DNA of 64,000 nt, taken from the NCBI GenBank assembly GCA_019400425.1, contig JAFREE010000100.1:1-64000 (forward strand). The letters run 5' to 3'. This stretch comes from Hymenochaete sp. R1. Lineage: Eukaryota > Basidiomycota > Agaricomycetes > Hymenochaetales > Hymenochaetaceae. How positions within the stretch are numbered: position 1 is the first letter of the stretch; each line of letters opens with the position of its first letter. This document shows positions 47,670 to 59,774 of the stretch, piece by piece. The notes beneath the pieces are model-generated. The model saw only the letters and a list, made by a program, of their open reading frames with translations, was not told the origin of the DNA and made no database searches. Made by a program: the position numbers and the translations under genes.

Positions 47670-49228
47670 ATGCAGTTTCCTCAAGAGCTTTTCTACACCA
47701 TACTTGCTCATGTCGACTCGCGCTCAGAGCTCGTCAAGCTCGCCACAGCTTCGCGCGTTCTCCAGGGTCCAGCAGAGGCGGCCTTGCATAGCGAAATCGT
47801 AATTCAGTCGAGGATAGCCGGAAGAAGACTTCTCAAAGCGATTAACAACTGTTCAAGGTTCGCCCCACTGGTACGAACCCTCCGTTTCGAGTTGGATCTC
47901 TTTGTGGGCTTGGACTGGGGAGCATGTACTCAAGAAGACGCATATTGGAAAGACGTCAGCTTCATTCTGAGCAAGCTTTCCGGCCTCCAGCACTTGATGA
48001 TTCATGATGGGCTCGATAGCTGCTTTTCATGGGCTCTGAACGCATTGCGGCCGGGGCAGCTGAGGACGCTCCATTGCTCCTTCGTGATGGACGTACAACT
48101 TATCCGTGCTCTCAACGCCCAACACAATCTTCAAGATCTATCGCTGACGGGATCACTCATTCATCTCCCGAAGCACCGAAAGGGAGGAAGCTCTGATCCA
48201 CTGGCCACAACGACCGACATCTCGACGTCACCATCTGATCCGGACGTCAATGTCCTCCTATCTGTTCAAGCTATCCTGGATGATACAGCACTACCAAACC
48301 TCAAGTATTTACACACAGAATCTCTGGCAGTTGCGCGTACACTCGTACCGGGAAGACCTGTCTCGCATCTATGGGTACCAGGCGCATCGTTTTCTACCGC
48401 CGTGGCGAGCGATTACATTTATCGACACATTCACGGGTATGGATCGCAGGTGGAAAGGAATGCAAACTCTACAGCGCACCCAGGCTTTTCCGAAAGAGAA
48501 GATGCTACGAACGGAACTAGAGACAGCGACGAGGTTGATTTGGAGGGTGGAACGGTCACAGTTCAGCAAGTGGGGCCGCAATCCGATTTGTCCGCGGCTG
48601 AGCACGTCTCGTACCTCTGCTCTGCTCTTTCCGATTTCTCCCGCACGACCTCCAAAGAAGGTATCGTCTCCCTACGAATGGCCTTGAACCTTCCAAACGA
48701 GGATGGCGATGACTTCAATCAAAGTGTGAGGGACGTCCTCGCTTGTGTGGCGAGGACGATGCCGGGTGTACGAGCTTTAGGATTCTTACCAACAAGTCTC
48801 CTAGAACCAAAGACGCAAGCGAGAGACAAAAAGGTGTGCAGGTTCTCTTGTAAATGCTAATCAACGAGATCATCCTTATACTCTTCCCAAAGGACGCTCA
48901 AGAATCATCCATTTGGGCATTCCCCTCCTTCCCACGTCTCCACACTTTTTGCCTCTGGTCAACTCCTTCACGTCGAGCGCTTTCTTACCTCGAGACAGCC
49001 CCGTTGGCTTTATCTGCCCTTCCATCATTGCGGACGCTGGCATGCCTTCATTTCTCGCCGACTTTAGAATGGTTGTGCTTACCCGTGAATCGAGAGTGCC
49101 TCCCGCCCAGTGAACGCGAAAGGGAAGAAGCTTTGAGATGGGACCATGAACGGCGAAGCAATGACGAGATAAGAAGGCGGCCTACTGCCTTTCACGATCC
49201 TGAGAATTGGTTATGGCGACAAGTATAA
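47670..49228 (+). CDS. F-box-like / leucine-rich-repeat-like protein
   Basis: Exons 47670..48833 and 48893..49228 give 499 codons. The N-terminus MQFPQELFYTILAHVDSRSELVKLATASRVL fits the F-box pattern (LP-E-IL, then a helix). The body contains loosely spaced leucine-rich segments (LVRTLRFELDL, LSGLQHLMIHDGL, LRTLHCSFVMD, LQDLSLTGSL, LPNLKYLHTESL, LPSLRTLACLHFSPTLEWL) that look like degenerate LRRs. This is the large fungal family thought to be substrate adaptors of SCF ubiquitin ligases; targets are unknown. An ATG 66 bases upstream is in frame, but the downstream start puts the F-box at the N-terminus as usual. Confidence 0.8.
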
Positions 49229-50121
49229 TCCTTCAAGGTATTGGGAGATGGACTAAAGTGAGTAAGAAGTCAGAATTCACTCACGATTATATTTACTTTT
49301 CTAATTCCGATCTGGGGAAATTTGCAGTACGCCATACCGGCCCTTTCTATTCTTGTGCACAACTATTCACGAGCAAAGAAGGTTCCTCACATTGTTCAAA
49401 CCAGCTCTTGCCTTTCACCTTTCAGTCAAGTTGTTTTCTCCCCTTTTCACCAACCTGTTTAGCTGGAAAGCATACCTCCCGCGTCACCTGTCAAACCCTT
49501 CCCTCCACATGTCGTATGAGCCTCGTAACGCGAATGCCTCCGTGCTGGCTCGAGACAACGCGTCCGACTCGTTTACCGCCATCTGTGGTGCTGGTACTGA
49601 AGTGACTGATCCTGGTAGTGCGATAAAGAGAGTCCAGTTATCCAATAGATGCCAATATCCCGCAAAGGGAGTTTTTATCATATTGAATAGACGACGGACC
49701 TCCTTTGAGACGTGGACCATGTCTTCTGACGCAACATTGTGGACGCGTTATGGAGCACTTTCCCTCTGGGGTTGCGAAACGTCGTGAACCTTACATGCAT
49801 CTCACGCTGGACAGTACTTAAAACATCCCTTGCCGACGTCCGTGCCCGTGATTTATCGCAGCTTACCCGCGGAATTGCTGAGAACTTTAATTTGTTAGCG
49901 GTGCAGTTTTCTTATTGATGCATCCCGATGTCATTGAAAAGAAGGGGGTTCGGCGAAGGCTTTCAATTCATATGTTGTCGATGGCAGCACAAACTTCACT
50001 GTCGATACGATGATGTTTGTATGATATTAGGCAATAAGTCACAGTTCCTCTATAAATCATAGGCGTCGTTTCCACTACAAAATGGGATGCTGCAATTGAA
50101 GCAAAAATGTAGACCGCACGA
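49229..50121. other. Unresolved region between F-box-like and small orphan genes
   Basis: A plus-strand open stretch ends at 49787 (an ATG at about 49509 begins MSYEPRNANASVLARDN) and a minus-strand frame runs from 49720 to 49484. Neither has a recognisable domain and no intron model links them to neighbours. One may be a small gene but I cannot choose. The rest is non-coding. Confidence 0.3.
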
Positions 50122-50553
50122 CTAATCGATACAACGCAGGAACGGGAGAGGAATAGTGGTCCAGCGAGCCTTGACTGCAGCTCTATCCAATCCATGTCCT
50201 ACCAGCCAATTCAAGGTAGCATTAGCACAGCGAGTATTCACTACCGGGTACGGTTCCTCCACATAGTTTTCTTCACTCTCATTGTTCCTTGCTTCCAGGG
50301 CGCGAACCATCACAATGAAGTTCGTCTGTTCCATGTCGCGTCCCGCGCGTTTGTTGTTATACGTGCGGATTTTGTCTGCCCGATTCATATAGACAAGGGC
50401 GAGGCCTGAGCTGTAGACAAGCTTATTGGCGGTGAAAAAGGCGCCTAGCTTTCTCGCCGAGTCGAACGGTGCTATAGGCTCTTCTTTATGGATAGAGGCG
50501 ACGAGACGCATGAGTTCTGCGTTGGTGAGTAGGAACCCGTAGACTTTGTACAT
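50122..50553 (-). CDS. Small uncharacterised protein
   Basis: A single open frame of 143 codons begins with ATG at 50553 and stops at 50122. Composition is soluble and mixed alpha/beta-looking (MYKVYGFLLTNAELMRLVAS, ANKLVYSSGLALVYMNRADK, NFIVMVRALEAR). No signal peptide, membrane helix or known motif is visible. The codon pattern and absence of internal stops support translation, but a short intron-free frame could also be chance. Confidence 0.5.
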   Translation of the reverse strand: MYKVYGFLLTNAELMRLVASIHKEEPIAPFDSARKLGAFFTANKLVYSSGLALVYMNRADKIRTYNNKRAGRDMEQTNFIVMVRALEARNNESEENYVEEPYPVVNTRCANATLNWLVGHGLDRAAVKARWTTIPLPFLRCID

Positions 50554-51227
50554 TCTAAGCTAAAAGGGAAGTGTCAAATGAAAGCATTGTTTGGGACGAG
50601 TGTTGATAACATACTTCACTTTTTCTCGGAGAAAGGAGTTGAAAAGTTGATCGATTTCGTATGTATGAATTCGTCGATAAGATGGATCTTTCGCAAAAAG
50701 ACCATCTCTTTTATAGAAGATGACTATGATAAGCTGTGCAGCTCTAATGTGGCCTGAGGTAGGAGTACAGGCCTGTGGCTCTGTGACTTAGACCTCTATA
50801 TTTTCCGGCCACGCTCCATGAGTGTCTCTCGAAACAGAGATTGTCAGAGCAAGGGCGAGACAAGATCACGTAGTTTGTGGCCCATTCTTTTTTGCTTTGT
50901 TATTTACACTCAGCGATGTCTATGTATGGCCACAATCAAGAAAGTTGGCTTTCCTGTGCCGACGTATGAGTGTCCAGGCTGTTACGAAGACATCTAGTTG
51001 TTGCCAATTTCAAGCTGCAGTGCGGATAATTTTGATAATGTCCTGGGAAAAATAAACAATATTAGTATTTTTGACTTTAAATGTTCTGCCATAATAGGTT
51101 CAAGAAATCGACTAACCATCATGATGATTAAGAAAAAGCATTTCGTAAGTATAATAAAAATTACACATCAATTCCAGAACTCTATCTCTAAATATTCAAG
51201 CAAGATCTATCATAGTTGTTTATTGAA
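50554..51227. other. Intergenic, AT-rich
   Basis: Upstream of the small orphan and downstream of the Zn2Cys6 regulator. The stretch 51040-51220 is clearly AT-rich. No gene or repeat was identified. Confidence 0.5.
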
Positions 51228-53380
51228 TCAATCACCCCGCATCCCTTCAATCTTATCTGCCTGATCCCCGAAGATCGGATTCAAGTCGCCATCCGCCGTG
51301 CGAAGCGCGTCGATAATTCGTTGAACGTTGGTACGTAAAGCAACAAGACGACTTCGTGTAGCATTCGGTAAGTTCGTCACATCTCGACCTTGTGCACCGG
51401 AAGACTGTAGTAGACGCAGCTCCGCATCCAAGAATACCAGAGCGGCAGAGGCACCGAGCATCTATATGACACTTGAGTGAGCACTCTGCAGGTTGTGCCA
51501 TGCGCAAGGGTACTCACACTAAAGAGAGGATCGACAAATCCGGTCGGAGGACCATGCGTCTCGGCTTCGCTCTTCGTACCATCGCCCATCACCTTCTCAA
51601 GAATCTTTAATACTTCGGTCGCATGTACGAGCGATGAATTGATGGCTGAAGAGTCGCCAGTGGAGATTCGAATTGCATGGAGTGCCGTCATCGCAGAATG
51701 AGAAAGAGCGTGTGCAACGAGAATGCTCTGGGCATGAGCCCTACGTTCTATACTGGAGAGTTCAGTACTTGTGAAAGATATTTGCTCAACCGGAGGCAGT
51801 AAACGAGCGAATTGGGTAGTCGTCCTAGCGATGTTGCGCAATTCCTCTTGTAGGCTCGCTCGAGCATCCGAGTCGTTCGATCGCACTGAGATAATTGTCA
51901 AAACTATTTAGCAAACGAGCCTGAACAGACGTACAGGAATGCCACCTTGTAGAGGCTCTTGTTGCACGCTCATGAAGAGCCGCAGCCCTTGCTCGAATAC
52001 CGACTGAGCTATTCAGGGCGCCTTTCTCGCTCATGTCAGCCATTTCCCCCGCAAAAAACCTTTGCAGTGTTCTTTCCGACCCTCCTGTTCCGGGTGAGGC
52101 GGTTGTCGGCCAAGGGGTATCTATCCGCGTTCCTTGTGTAGACATGTCTTCGATAAGACACGGGATGCCGGAGATAGAACTCCATGCCTTTGCTTGGCCA
52201 AAAATGGACCAGAAGACATTAATCCTCTCTTCGAGCTCATCCGCGTTTTGTGCCTGGACAAGTTCCCCAGTATCGTTGACTCGCATCCCTTCACGTGTGC
52301 TGATACGGAGTCGGGCGCCCAGATTTGAATCTGATGGCGATTCAGAGGGTGCACGTATGTTGGAGCGCTGAAGGCGGTGTAAACCGCAGACTATTGTGAG
52401 GGAGGCTGCGGCGCAAGCATGTTGCTCCCCTTCCACGATTCGTCCTAGATTATTCAAATAAGATGTAAGGAGCCCCTCAGCTTGTATGGCATCTATCCTG
52501 CGCCGGGATACTGATAGGTCCTGCATTGATTTCAGTCTTGTATCTGTTCGGGCAGGGTTGAGGTTTTGAAAGCGACCTACATCCAGTTCCGCTCCTCCTC
52601 CAATCGCGTTTTGAAGCGCCAGTATGGCCCTTTGAAAGAACAAGTATTCATGTTGCATCAAATTTGGGTCCTGAGAAAGACGTAGACTCCATAAGATGAC
52701 CGCATGAACAAGTGCTGGATGAGGACGAGACGGATGGAGCGTTGGCAAACCTAAAGAAGTACGGAAACGATCCAGAGGCATAGCAAAACCCACCGCTGTG
52801 GCATGAGGTACGAAATACCGAAGTCTACATAATAAGAGATAGGTGTTGTACACGTATCATTTTGCAAGCACATACTCACAGTGCATCTATCATCTCCTTT
52901 GGGGGATCTGCCGATTCCCACCATGACGGAGATGATGAAGTCCGAATAGCACCCGAGCTACTCGAAGTGCCACCAGATGTGCTACGTCCTATAGAGGCCC
53001 GATACGGATCATGTAAGAACACCTTCCTAGCTGCGATATTTGGATTTTCGAGTTCCTGGATACGAGCCTGGAGAAGCGCTACAGTCTCTTCCAGAACCTG
53101 CGTCCGCGTACGACCTTGATTGTCCGTGTACTCGCAATCTTCTGTACGCTGTCCACGTATGCATTGGCCACAGAAAGGTCGCTGACCGTCGCATTTCTTC
53201 GATTACACGTCAGTCAAGGGCTGCACCGCACACCAAGCTCAGTAAAACTCACCATTTTCCTTCGCCTACCCGAAAAGATACGTATTAGATAAGTATAGGT
53301 CAAGTCGTTGACTGATTCACTTACCTGCAGCTTGTGCATGCTTTACCCCTAAGTAGTTGGCTCTCTTGCGCATTGGGCAT
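51228..53380 (-). CDS. Zn2Cys6 fungal transcription factor
   Basis: Six exons, complement(51228..51461, 51518..51885, 51935..52824, 52880..53196, 53253..53265, 53325..53380), give 625 codons. The binuclear zinc cluster is near the N-terminus with Cys at 15, 18, 25, 32, 35 and 44 (spacing C-x2-C-x6-C-x6-C-x2-C-x8-C). A linker with GRTRTQ and a short coiled coil (VLEETVALLQARIQELE) follow. The middle-homology region common to fungal regulators spans about residues 110-420 (VILWSLRLSQDP, ADELEERINVFWSIFGQAKAWSSISGIP). Exon 2 is a 13-base microexon inside the zinc cluster encoding part of RRRKM. Such factors bind CGG-containing sites. Its position next to a P450 and an FAD monooxygenase suggests it may control them, which is inference. 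Confidence 0.94.
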
Positions 53381-54296
53381 TTCTGTCTGGAGTCGAGTCG
53401 ATCCTTGCTATTCGATAGGCGTTAGATTTTCAAGATCTTGCTCGATATCTCCCCTTTGAAAGAATGCATTTATAGCACCTCCCAAAGCCAATCCGAGTCA
53501 TTTTGGTTGGATTGAAAAGCAATGTTTTGACCTTGTTTTGTCGCGATTACGAGTCCTTGAGCACAGAATATAACAAACATTCAATAGAAGCCGCAAACTC
53601 TGCGCAAGTGCTCCGGCTCCATGTATAAAGTTCAGCGGCGCTCAGAAAAGTCGGACGCAACGGAGGGGGAGTCGGGAAAATGAAGGGTGTTGTGTCAGCA
53701 CGAAAGTCGATACTATTCGTCGGGCGCTGCGCAGTTAAATTCCAATCCAGATTGGCGATGCCTGCTCGGTCTCATGCCAGACCGAAATGATGATCCCAAT
53801 AGTACAGGGATTTTTCGATAAGTTGAAGCAGCGCTCAACGTGGGTAGCATGTAGAAATAGCGAAACATTGTAAATGTGGTAGATGGTTAAAAAGAACGAT
53901 GGAAAGGTTTGGATGCAGAGACGCGTACGTAGTGAAACGGTCACGTGAATGCACAACGGTCGTCAGATTGACGATAGAAGCTTGACTAAGACAATAGTAC
54001 TCCTTCCGATTTTTACTGTAATTTCGGAACCAGAGATGCAGTGAATTGTGAAACACGATAAGTAATCACGACTTGGGAGACGAGGAACATCTTTCAGAGT
54101 CATTCCCAAGATGTGATTATAATTCCACGAAACTCATAAACGGAAGCAAATACAACGATGACAAACGCTAAAAGAAATGGCGCAGGCTAGCATCTTCCCT
54201 TCGAGCAACGCGAAATTTGGAATAATGGATTCAGAGTGCTCGAACCAAACACGAGATTTTGAGAAATACACGGGGGAGTCTCAAGTAGATGAAGAA
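53381..54296. other. Intergenic upstream of the transcription factor
   Basis: A 916-base non-coding spacer between two minus-strand genes. It should contain the regulator's own promoter and the P450 3' flank. Frames are short and no repeat was seen. Confidence 0.45.
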
Positions 54297-56655
54297 TCAA
54301 GTGCACTGTGAAATAGTACGAGGCGTGAGAATTTGGGCAATGGTGTTTGTGTCATATCGAGGTATGATCCTGCATTTGAACGGTACTGGCCATCTGAAAC
54401 GGATTCAGAGCAATGATTTGATTGTGTAAAATCCAGACTTACACAGCTGATCCCGAGGAAAACTCCTCGCCCGTCGGCAAGATTTCTTGCCCGCTATCGT
54501 CCATATCGGGTCTCAACTCAAAAAGAGTCAGTATAGATGACATGGCAAGCCATGCGCTTGCTTCCGCGAGGTGGCGTCCCGGACAGATCCTAAAAGGTTA
54601 AAATTGAATCTCAGTCGGCATTTTGATCGGGACACTGGACTCGCGAATACCCAAATATGGCATATTCGGAGCAAAAAGAGGACGCACCGCCTTCCGAACC
54701 CGAAGACCGCAACTCTAGGATCCAATGGCGAGGGCGCCCGTCCGTTCCTAAGGCCATCGGTATCGAGTGCGCTCGTTTGACACATGAATCGGTCAGGATT
54801 GAAGTCATCCGCCGATGGATAGTTGTTTTCGTCATGCATCATTTGCCTATTGCACAGCGAATCTTGAGTGAGATGTAAATCTTGATTGACGATTTTATCC
54901 TACCATATGTTAGGTACAATCAAAGCGTCCTTTGGGATCCGCATGCCCTCCAAAAATACGTTGTCCATAGCCCGATGAGCTATGCCTGGATTGAAGTCAG
55001 CTCCAGAACAATCATAGATAGTAGCTTTTTACCTAAGGGAAACGGAGGTCTCCACCTGCATGTCTGTGATAAACCTACAGTCTAACAACGAACTATTCTA
55101 TGTATTCACCTGAGGCATTCTTTTAGTATACACTGAATATATGGCAGTGTAGACTGATCCTCGAACGTCGGTAGACGCTGATTCTGAAGCACCGAGTCTA
55201 GTTCGCTCTGCGCCTTCTTCGCAACACGTGGATTCTGAACCATGGCAAGCATGAATACGTACAAGAGCGCGCTGGTCTAGAGTAAATGTCAAAATATGGA
55301 TGTTAGAATAACCACACACGTCATAGTCTCACCATCGCCGTGGCTCACCGTGTTTGTCCCGGCTTGAAATTTTCAAATAGAGTCATGGGATTTCTCGATT
55401 TGTCAAATAGTAAGGAAGAAGGGGTGTGTAGTGGGAACATACCGCGATACATTGAAGCACAGACATCCTTAATCGAATCGAACCGGACATTGTCTTTCAT
55501 ATCCGATTGCTCGTAATCGTCGAGCATTCCGGAAAGCAAAGAAGGCCCAGCGGTACCACTAGCCTGTATTTAATCAATCGAAACATATGCTCCAGTAAGA
55601 TGAGAATCTAGACAAACCCGTTGTTTCAAAGTATAATCATAAGGAACGCTGGACATTGTCTGCACGACTTTCCTAGCTTCCTTTGCATAACCTCGGAATC
55701 GCCCCCCAGGAAGGAATGCCGGTATATACTGGACTGTTTCACATACTGTCACTCCAGTGGGAAAGCACCGCATCAAATGATACTTACGCAATGGAAATAA
55801 GTCGACTAGACTGGCACCAGGTGGACCAGGTTTGACAAGTATTGATTCACCTTGATCGCTCAGTTTGATAAGTGGGTCATCGGCCGAGAAAACACGATAT
55901 CCGTAGGCTGCGGAAAGTACAGTCGAAGCGGTGTACCTATCATCATTCAGGCAAACTTCAGAAAATCGTTGAAGAAAAAAGAACCGGATAAGGCACTTTT
56001 TTATACTCTTGTAGAACGATTCCGGTTGGTGGAGAAGGTCCAGGAGCAAGTTATTCACGCCCTCTGTTTGATACGGTTGGAATCGGGTGACAGCCCTCGG
56101 ATTTAGGTGCTGCTGCATGAGGCGACGGTGAAGTCTCCATAGGTCCCCGTAAGGCATGAAGGTCGCCGTTCTGACTTGCACCCTTATACAGATGATACAT
56201 GAATAGTTTTTTTTTTACCATACGTTGGGTATTGACTCACATGTCAACAATGTACCTCGCCCGAGGGCGATCGGAAAACAACGAGCTTCGTTTCTCCATG
56301 AGTTCCTGGGCATGCTCGATCTTGCTCAGAATGATAGAAGTTTGACCAATCGCTTCCAATCGAAAGACATCACCTAGATCGGATAATCGTCAACCACTAT
56401 CCTGAGACTTGTATCTGCAATGAGCTTACCAACTGAACGCGAAAAATGTGAGAATGTGACCCATCTTCTGGGTGAGAACAACAAGGCCGCATCGCCAAAA
56501 AGAGAGGCTCTTCTTGGTCTGGGCGGAAGACCCGTATATTTCGGAACAAATTTGAAGATAAAAAGACATGTTGAAATGACGATAAAGCCGACAATAGTCA
56601 CGGGTAGGGTGAGATTAGTGACGAGTCTGACGATTAGGTGGACGATGCTGTCCAT
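54297..56655 (-). CDS. Cytochrome P450 monooxygenase
   Basis: Thirteen exons, complement(54297..54393, 54443..54589, 54688..54846, 54904..54985, 55033..55055, 55110..55276, 55349..55362, 55443..55563, 55618..55733, 55788..55936, 55997..56182, 56241..56373, 56430..56655), splice to 539 codons. An N-terminal helix (LTLPVTIVGFIVISTCLFIF) anchors it in the ER, followed by the PPRPRR hinge. Key motifs: MPYGDLWRLHRRLMQQHL (helix C), AGTNTT (helix I, with Asn where AGxDT/AGxET is usual), KECLRWRPPFPLG (ExxR helix K), the NPDRF region, and FGFGRRICPGRHLA with the haem-ligand Cys. The AGTNT motif is carried by a 14-base microexon and WRPPFPL by a 23-base one. Family resembles basidiomycete P450s of secondary metabolism or xenobiotic attack. 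Substrate unknown. Confidence 0.96.
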
Positions 56656-57448
56656 CTTGTGCGAGCTTCACTTCAACAGGCATCCATGTGCCTTCAGATC
56701 CTTATAAGAGATCCCTTCCAATAGGAAAAAAAAGCCAAGATAAATCGTGATGAATGTCGATGCCCATGAGGACGAGGACTCGGAAGAGAAGAAAGGCATT
56801 GAATGGCATCATGATGGGGTGGAGGAAAAGATAGAACGGAACGGACAGCCGCTGAAGAGTCCGCTTTGCTAAATGAGTACGCAGCTATATCGATCATGCT
56901 TAATTTGTGCATGCTTATAATCTATGCAACAGACGTTCTCTGCGAGCAGGATGTTGCCAGTATCAGTATTAGTGATGGTTGGAGGAAGTTAAGCTCAAGA
57001 AACGATCTTGAGTCTGAGGTGAACGTGGGAAACATGGTCGCCCTGGCTTCTTGCAGCTTTTTCACGTCTCTTCAGCTTTCACCCACCCACCCGAAGCACC
57101 GCCCTAACTACAAGACTGACCATGAATCTTCTACTGCTTCACACTTCATCTTCATCTAAGCAAGGGTCAAGGAAGTATGAGTAGGAGGCAGGACTCGGCT
57201 TCCACGACGGGGTGCCCGCTATGTATCCTTCAGACTTCGACTCTGAGCTTTTATTATCGGATAGATTGTCACTGCCGCCCTTCTCACGAAATCCCTACGG
57301 CTCTCCTCCGCTATTTTTTGACAAAGACTTGAATGGGACTGGCTCACACGTACGTTACTGAACGACTTGTCGTTCGTCGGTTGTCGTGCTTATCCAGCTG
57401 CGACCCAAGCCTTTTTGATTTGAGCGCTGTTCGTACGAACCTCATTCA
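56656..57448. promoter_or_regulatory. Divergent promoter between P450 and FAD monooxygenase
   Basis: The two oxygenase genes start 793 bases apart in opposite directions. No coding sequence is supported between them. The arrangement allows joint control. I did not find a convincing inverted CGG site for the neighbouring Zn2Cys6 factor by eye. Confidence 0.5.
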
Positions 57449-59493
57449 ATGCAACAAGCCCCACGTATCAGGGTGGCCATATGGTACGCAAAAAAAAACA
57501 ACTCTAGCACCTTTAACGGAGACTGAATCTTTTATTTAAAAAAAGCGGAGGTGGGCCAGGTGGACTTGTTCTTGCAGTCGTCCTCGGCAAGTTCTGCACC
57601 GACGTCAAAGTAGACCTGTACGAGGCCGCATCCCAATTCACCGAGATAGGTGCTGGCATATCCGTTTGGAAACGAACATGGGATATCATAACTGCACTGG
57701 GTCTCGACAAATCGCTAGGTGAAATGGCAGTGTCACCACCGGTAGACGATGGCCTAAGTGAGTCAATTGGATACAGACATCTAGCGTTGCTTTTAATTGC
57801 TTGCTATCTAGAACCTGGCTTCATACTTCGAAAGAGCGATCAGCCCGACCCTGGGTTTGACTTTTATCCTATGATGGTACCTTGTTAGTTGTTCATGGCA
57901 AGCGTCCTTCAGTGTTCTCATTTATCTTCCGTCTATTGTATAGACGGAGCTATCACACTTCATAGGGCGGACATGCTCAAGGTGCTCACCGACAATCTCC
58001 CGCCTCCAAGCATGTTCACCGCACATTTCAACAAACGGCTCGTCTCTTACACTCAAGAACAAGATGGCATCGTTCTTGCTTTTGCAGATGGCTCCACCAC
58101 CCGCTCGGACATGCTCGTAGGCGCGGACGGTATCAAATCTGCCACTCGAGCGACCATGTATAATGAACTTGCGCGAAAGAGAAACGACGGGAATCTGAAA
58201 AGCTTTGTGGACGCAAGTTGGAGCGGGACTTATGGTTATCGTTGTCTTGTCGAGACGGAAAAGCTCCTAGAGAGAGTTCCGGGGCATCAAGCGGCGAGGG
58301 ATACGTTGTTTGTGCGTATCGTGCGTCTCTCGTTTGTTCCGTATCAAAGTTTATTCATTCAATCATCCATTTATTTTCAGTGGTGCGGGAAAGATAGAGT
58401 GCGTCGAATTTGTTCCTAATCTTTGTCGTTTTTTTTTCTAATGCTTTAAGTGCAGCATGTCGTTTCGTATCCGATATCGCAAGGACGCCTCATCAACATC
58501 GTTGCGTTCATTACAGTGCCGGATGCCGAAGGCACTCCTCTTGATGGTCCAGTAATGATAGATGTTAACAAACAAGAAATGCTCGATCAGTACCCTGACT
58601 GGGAACCGGACATGCTTTCGATGCTTGAGGTGAGAGAAACACTTTGTTTCGTTTGCGGATGTGAATCAAACTACCTCGAACAGCTCGGTGGGAAGACTTC
58701 GCGCTGGGCTATAAGCCACCTCCGAAACCTTCCAACGTATGTTGATGGCAGAGTGTGTCTTATTGGTGATGCCGTGCGTGATCTTAATCTCCAAACTTTA
58801 CTGGACGACGATTAAATCATCGCCGCAGGCCCATGCAATGACAACCCACCTTGGCGCAGGCGCAGGCCAAGCAACCGAGGTAAGCATACCATCTATACTT
58901 TTCCTGAAGTCGCCAAGCTTCTCACATCCCATTCATTCTTCTACCGTGGCTAGGATGCATACATTCTCGGCCGACTCCTCTCACTCCCACACTTCACATC
59001 CGCAACTCTCCCCTCCCTCCTCTCCATCTATGATGCCATCCGCCAACCCCGAGGCACTCGTTTCGTCGAAGTCTCGCGCGCATCAGGTTTACTATACGAA
59101 TTCAACCTCGAAGGGCTGTCTCCTCAGTTCGCGGAGATGGAAATTGACAAGGCGAAGTTGGAGGCAGGTGACCGGGAGGAATTGAAGAAGCTTGGTGAAT
59201 GCGCGTATGAGAACTGGAAAATCCAGTGGACGGACTTGCCTGACGAAGAATGGAGCATGTGTGAGAGGATGGTTGGAGAGACATTAAGGGGTCTTAAAGT
59301 TGGTGGTGCTGGTGAGCAGAATGGTGTCAGTAATGGTAAAGACGCTGCCTTTGGTGAAGTAATAAAAAGTGATGAGGGAGAGGGAGGTAACGTAGCTGCG
59401 GAATGTAAAAGGAGGAAGGGTTTCCGAGGCGTAAAGGCGTGGATAGGTAACTTAAGCTTGAAGCGACTAGTAGACGTTCTCAGGTTGAAATAG
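57449..59493 (+). CDS. FAD-dependent monooxygenase (salicylate-hydroxylase-like)
   Basis: Nine exons (57449..57483, 57546..57757, 57812..57883, 57944..58311, 58381..58398, 58456..58629, 58684..58773, 58829..58879, 58954..59493) give 519 codons from MQQAPRIRVAICGGGPGGL. The GxGxxG FAD-binding motif is at residues 12-17. The DG motif appears in LVGADGIKSATRA, and the GD motif in GRVCLIGDAAHAMTTHLGAGAGQATEDA. HVVSYPISQGRLINIVAF is a conserved core strand. These enzymes use NAD(P)H and O2 to hydroxylate aromatic rings. The exact substrate is unknown. The start was fixed by a 35-base first exon that completes the FAD motif; exon 5 is only 18 bases. The tail after about residue 400 is longer than usual, with a basic end. 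It is divergent to the P450. Confidence 0.93.
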
Positions 59494-59774
59494 AAGATTC
59501 ATAAGTGTATTATAGACTAATAATGTTATACAGATGGTAATATTTGGAAGACTTTCATGTTTGAAGATGTACATAAGATCCGTAATCTTACACGAGGATC
59601 TATGGTGAATGTTTATGCCTCGACTGCTTGGAATACTGAAGCGTAGTCACTGATATATATTATACAAGTACATTTTACAATACAACACAGATAATAAAAG
59701 AGAACAAAGTAGCGAACGAAGAAATCGAAAGAGGTATAAATTATCGTTCATAGGGACGCGGGACTGATCCATAT
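59494..59774. other. Convergent 3' spacer
   Basis: AT-rich spacer between the FAD monooxygenase stop and the IBTK-like stop. No gene. Confidence 0.5.

Noticed and set aside
53381..54296. Possible additional gene upstream of the transcription factor
   Set aside because: Only short frames with non-ATG starts and no domain were found.
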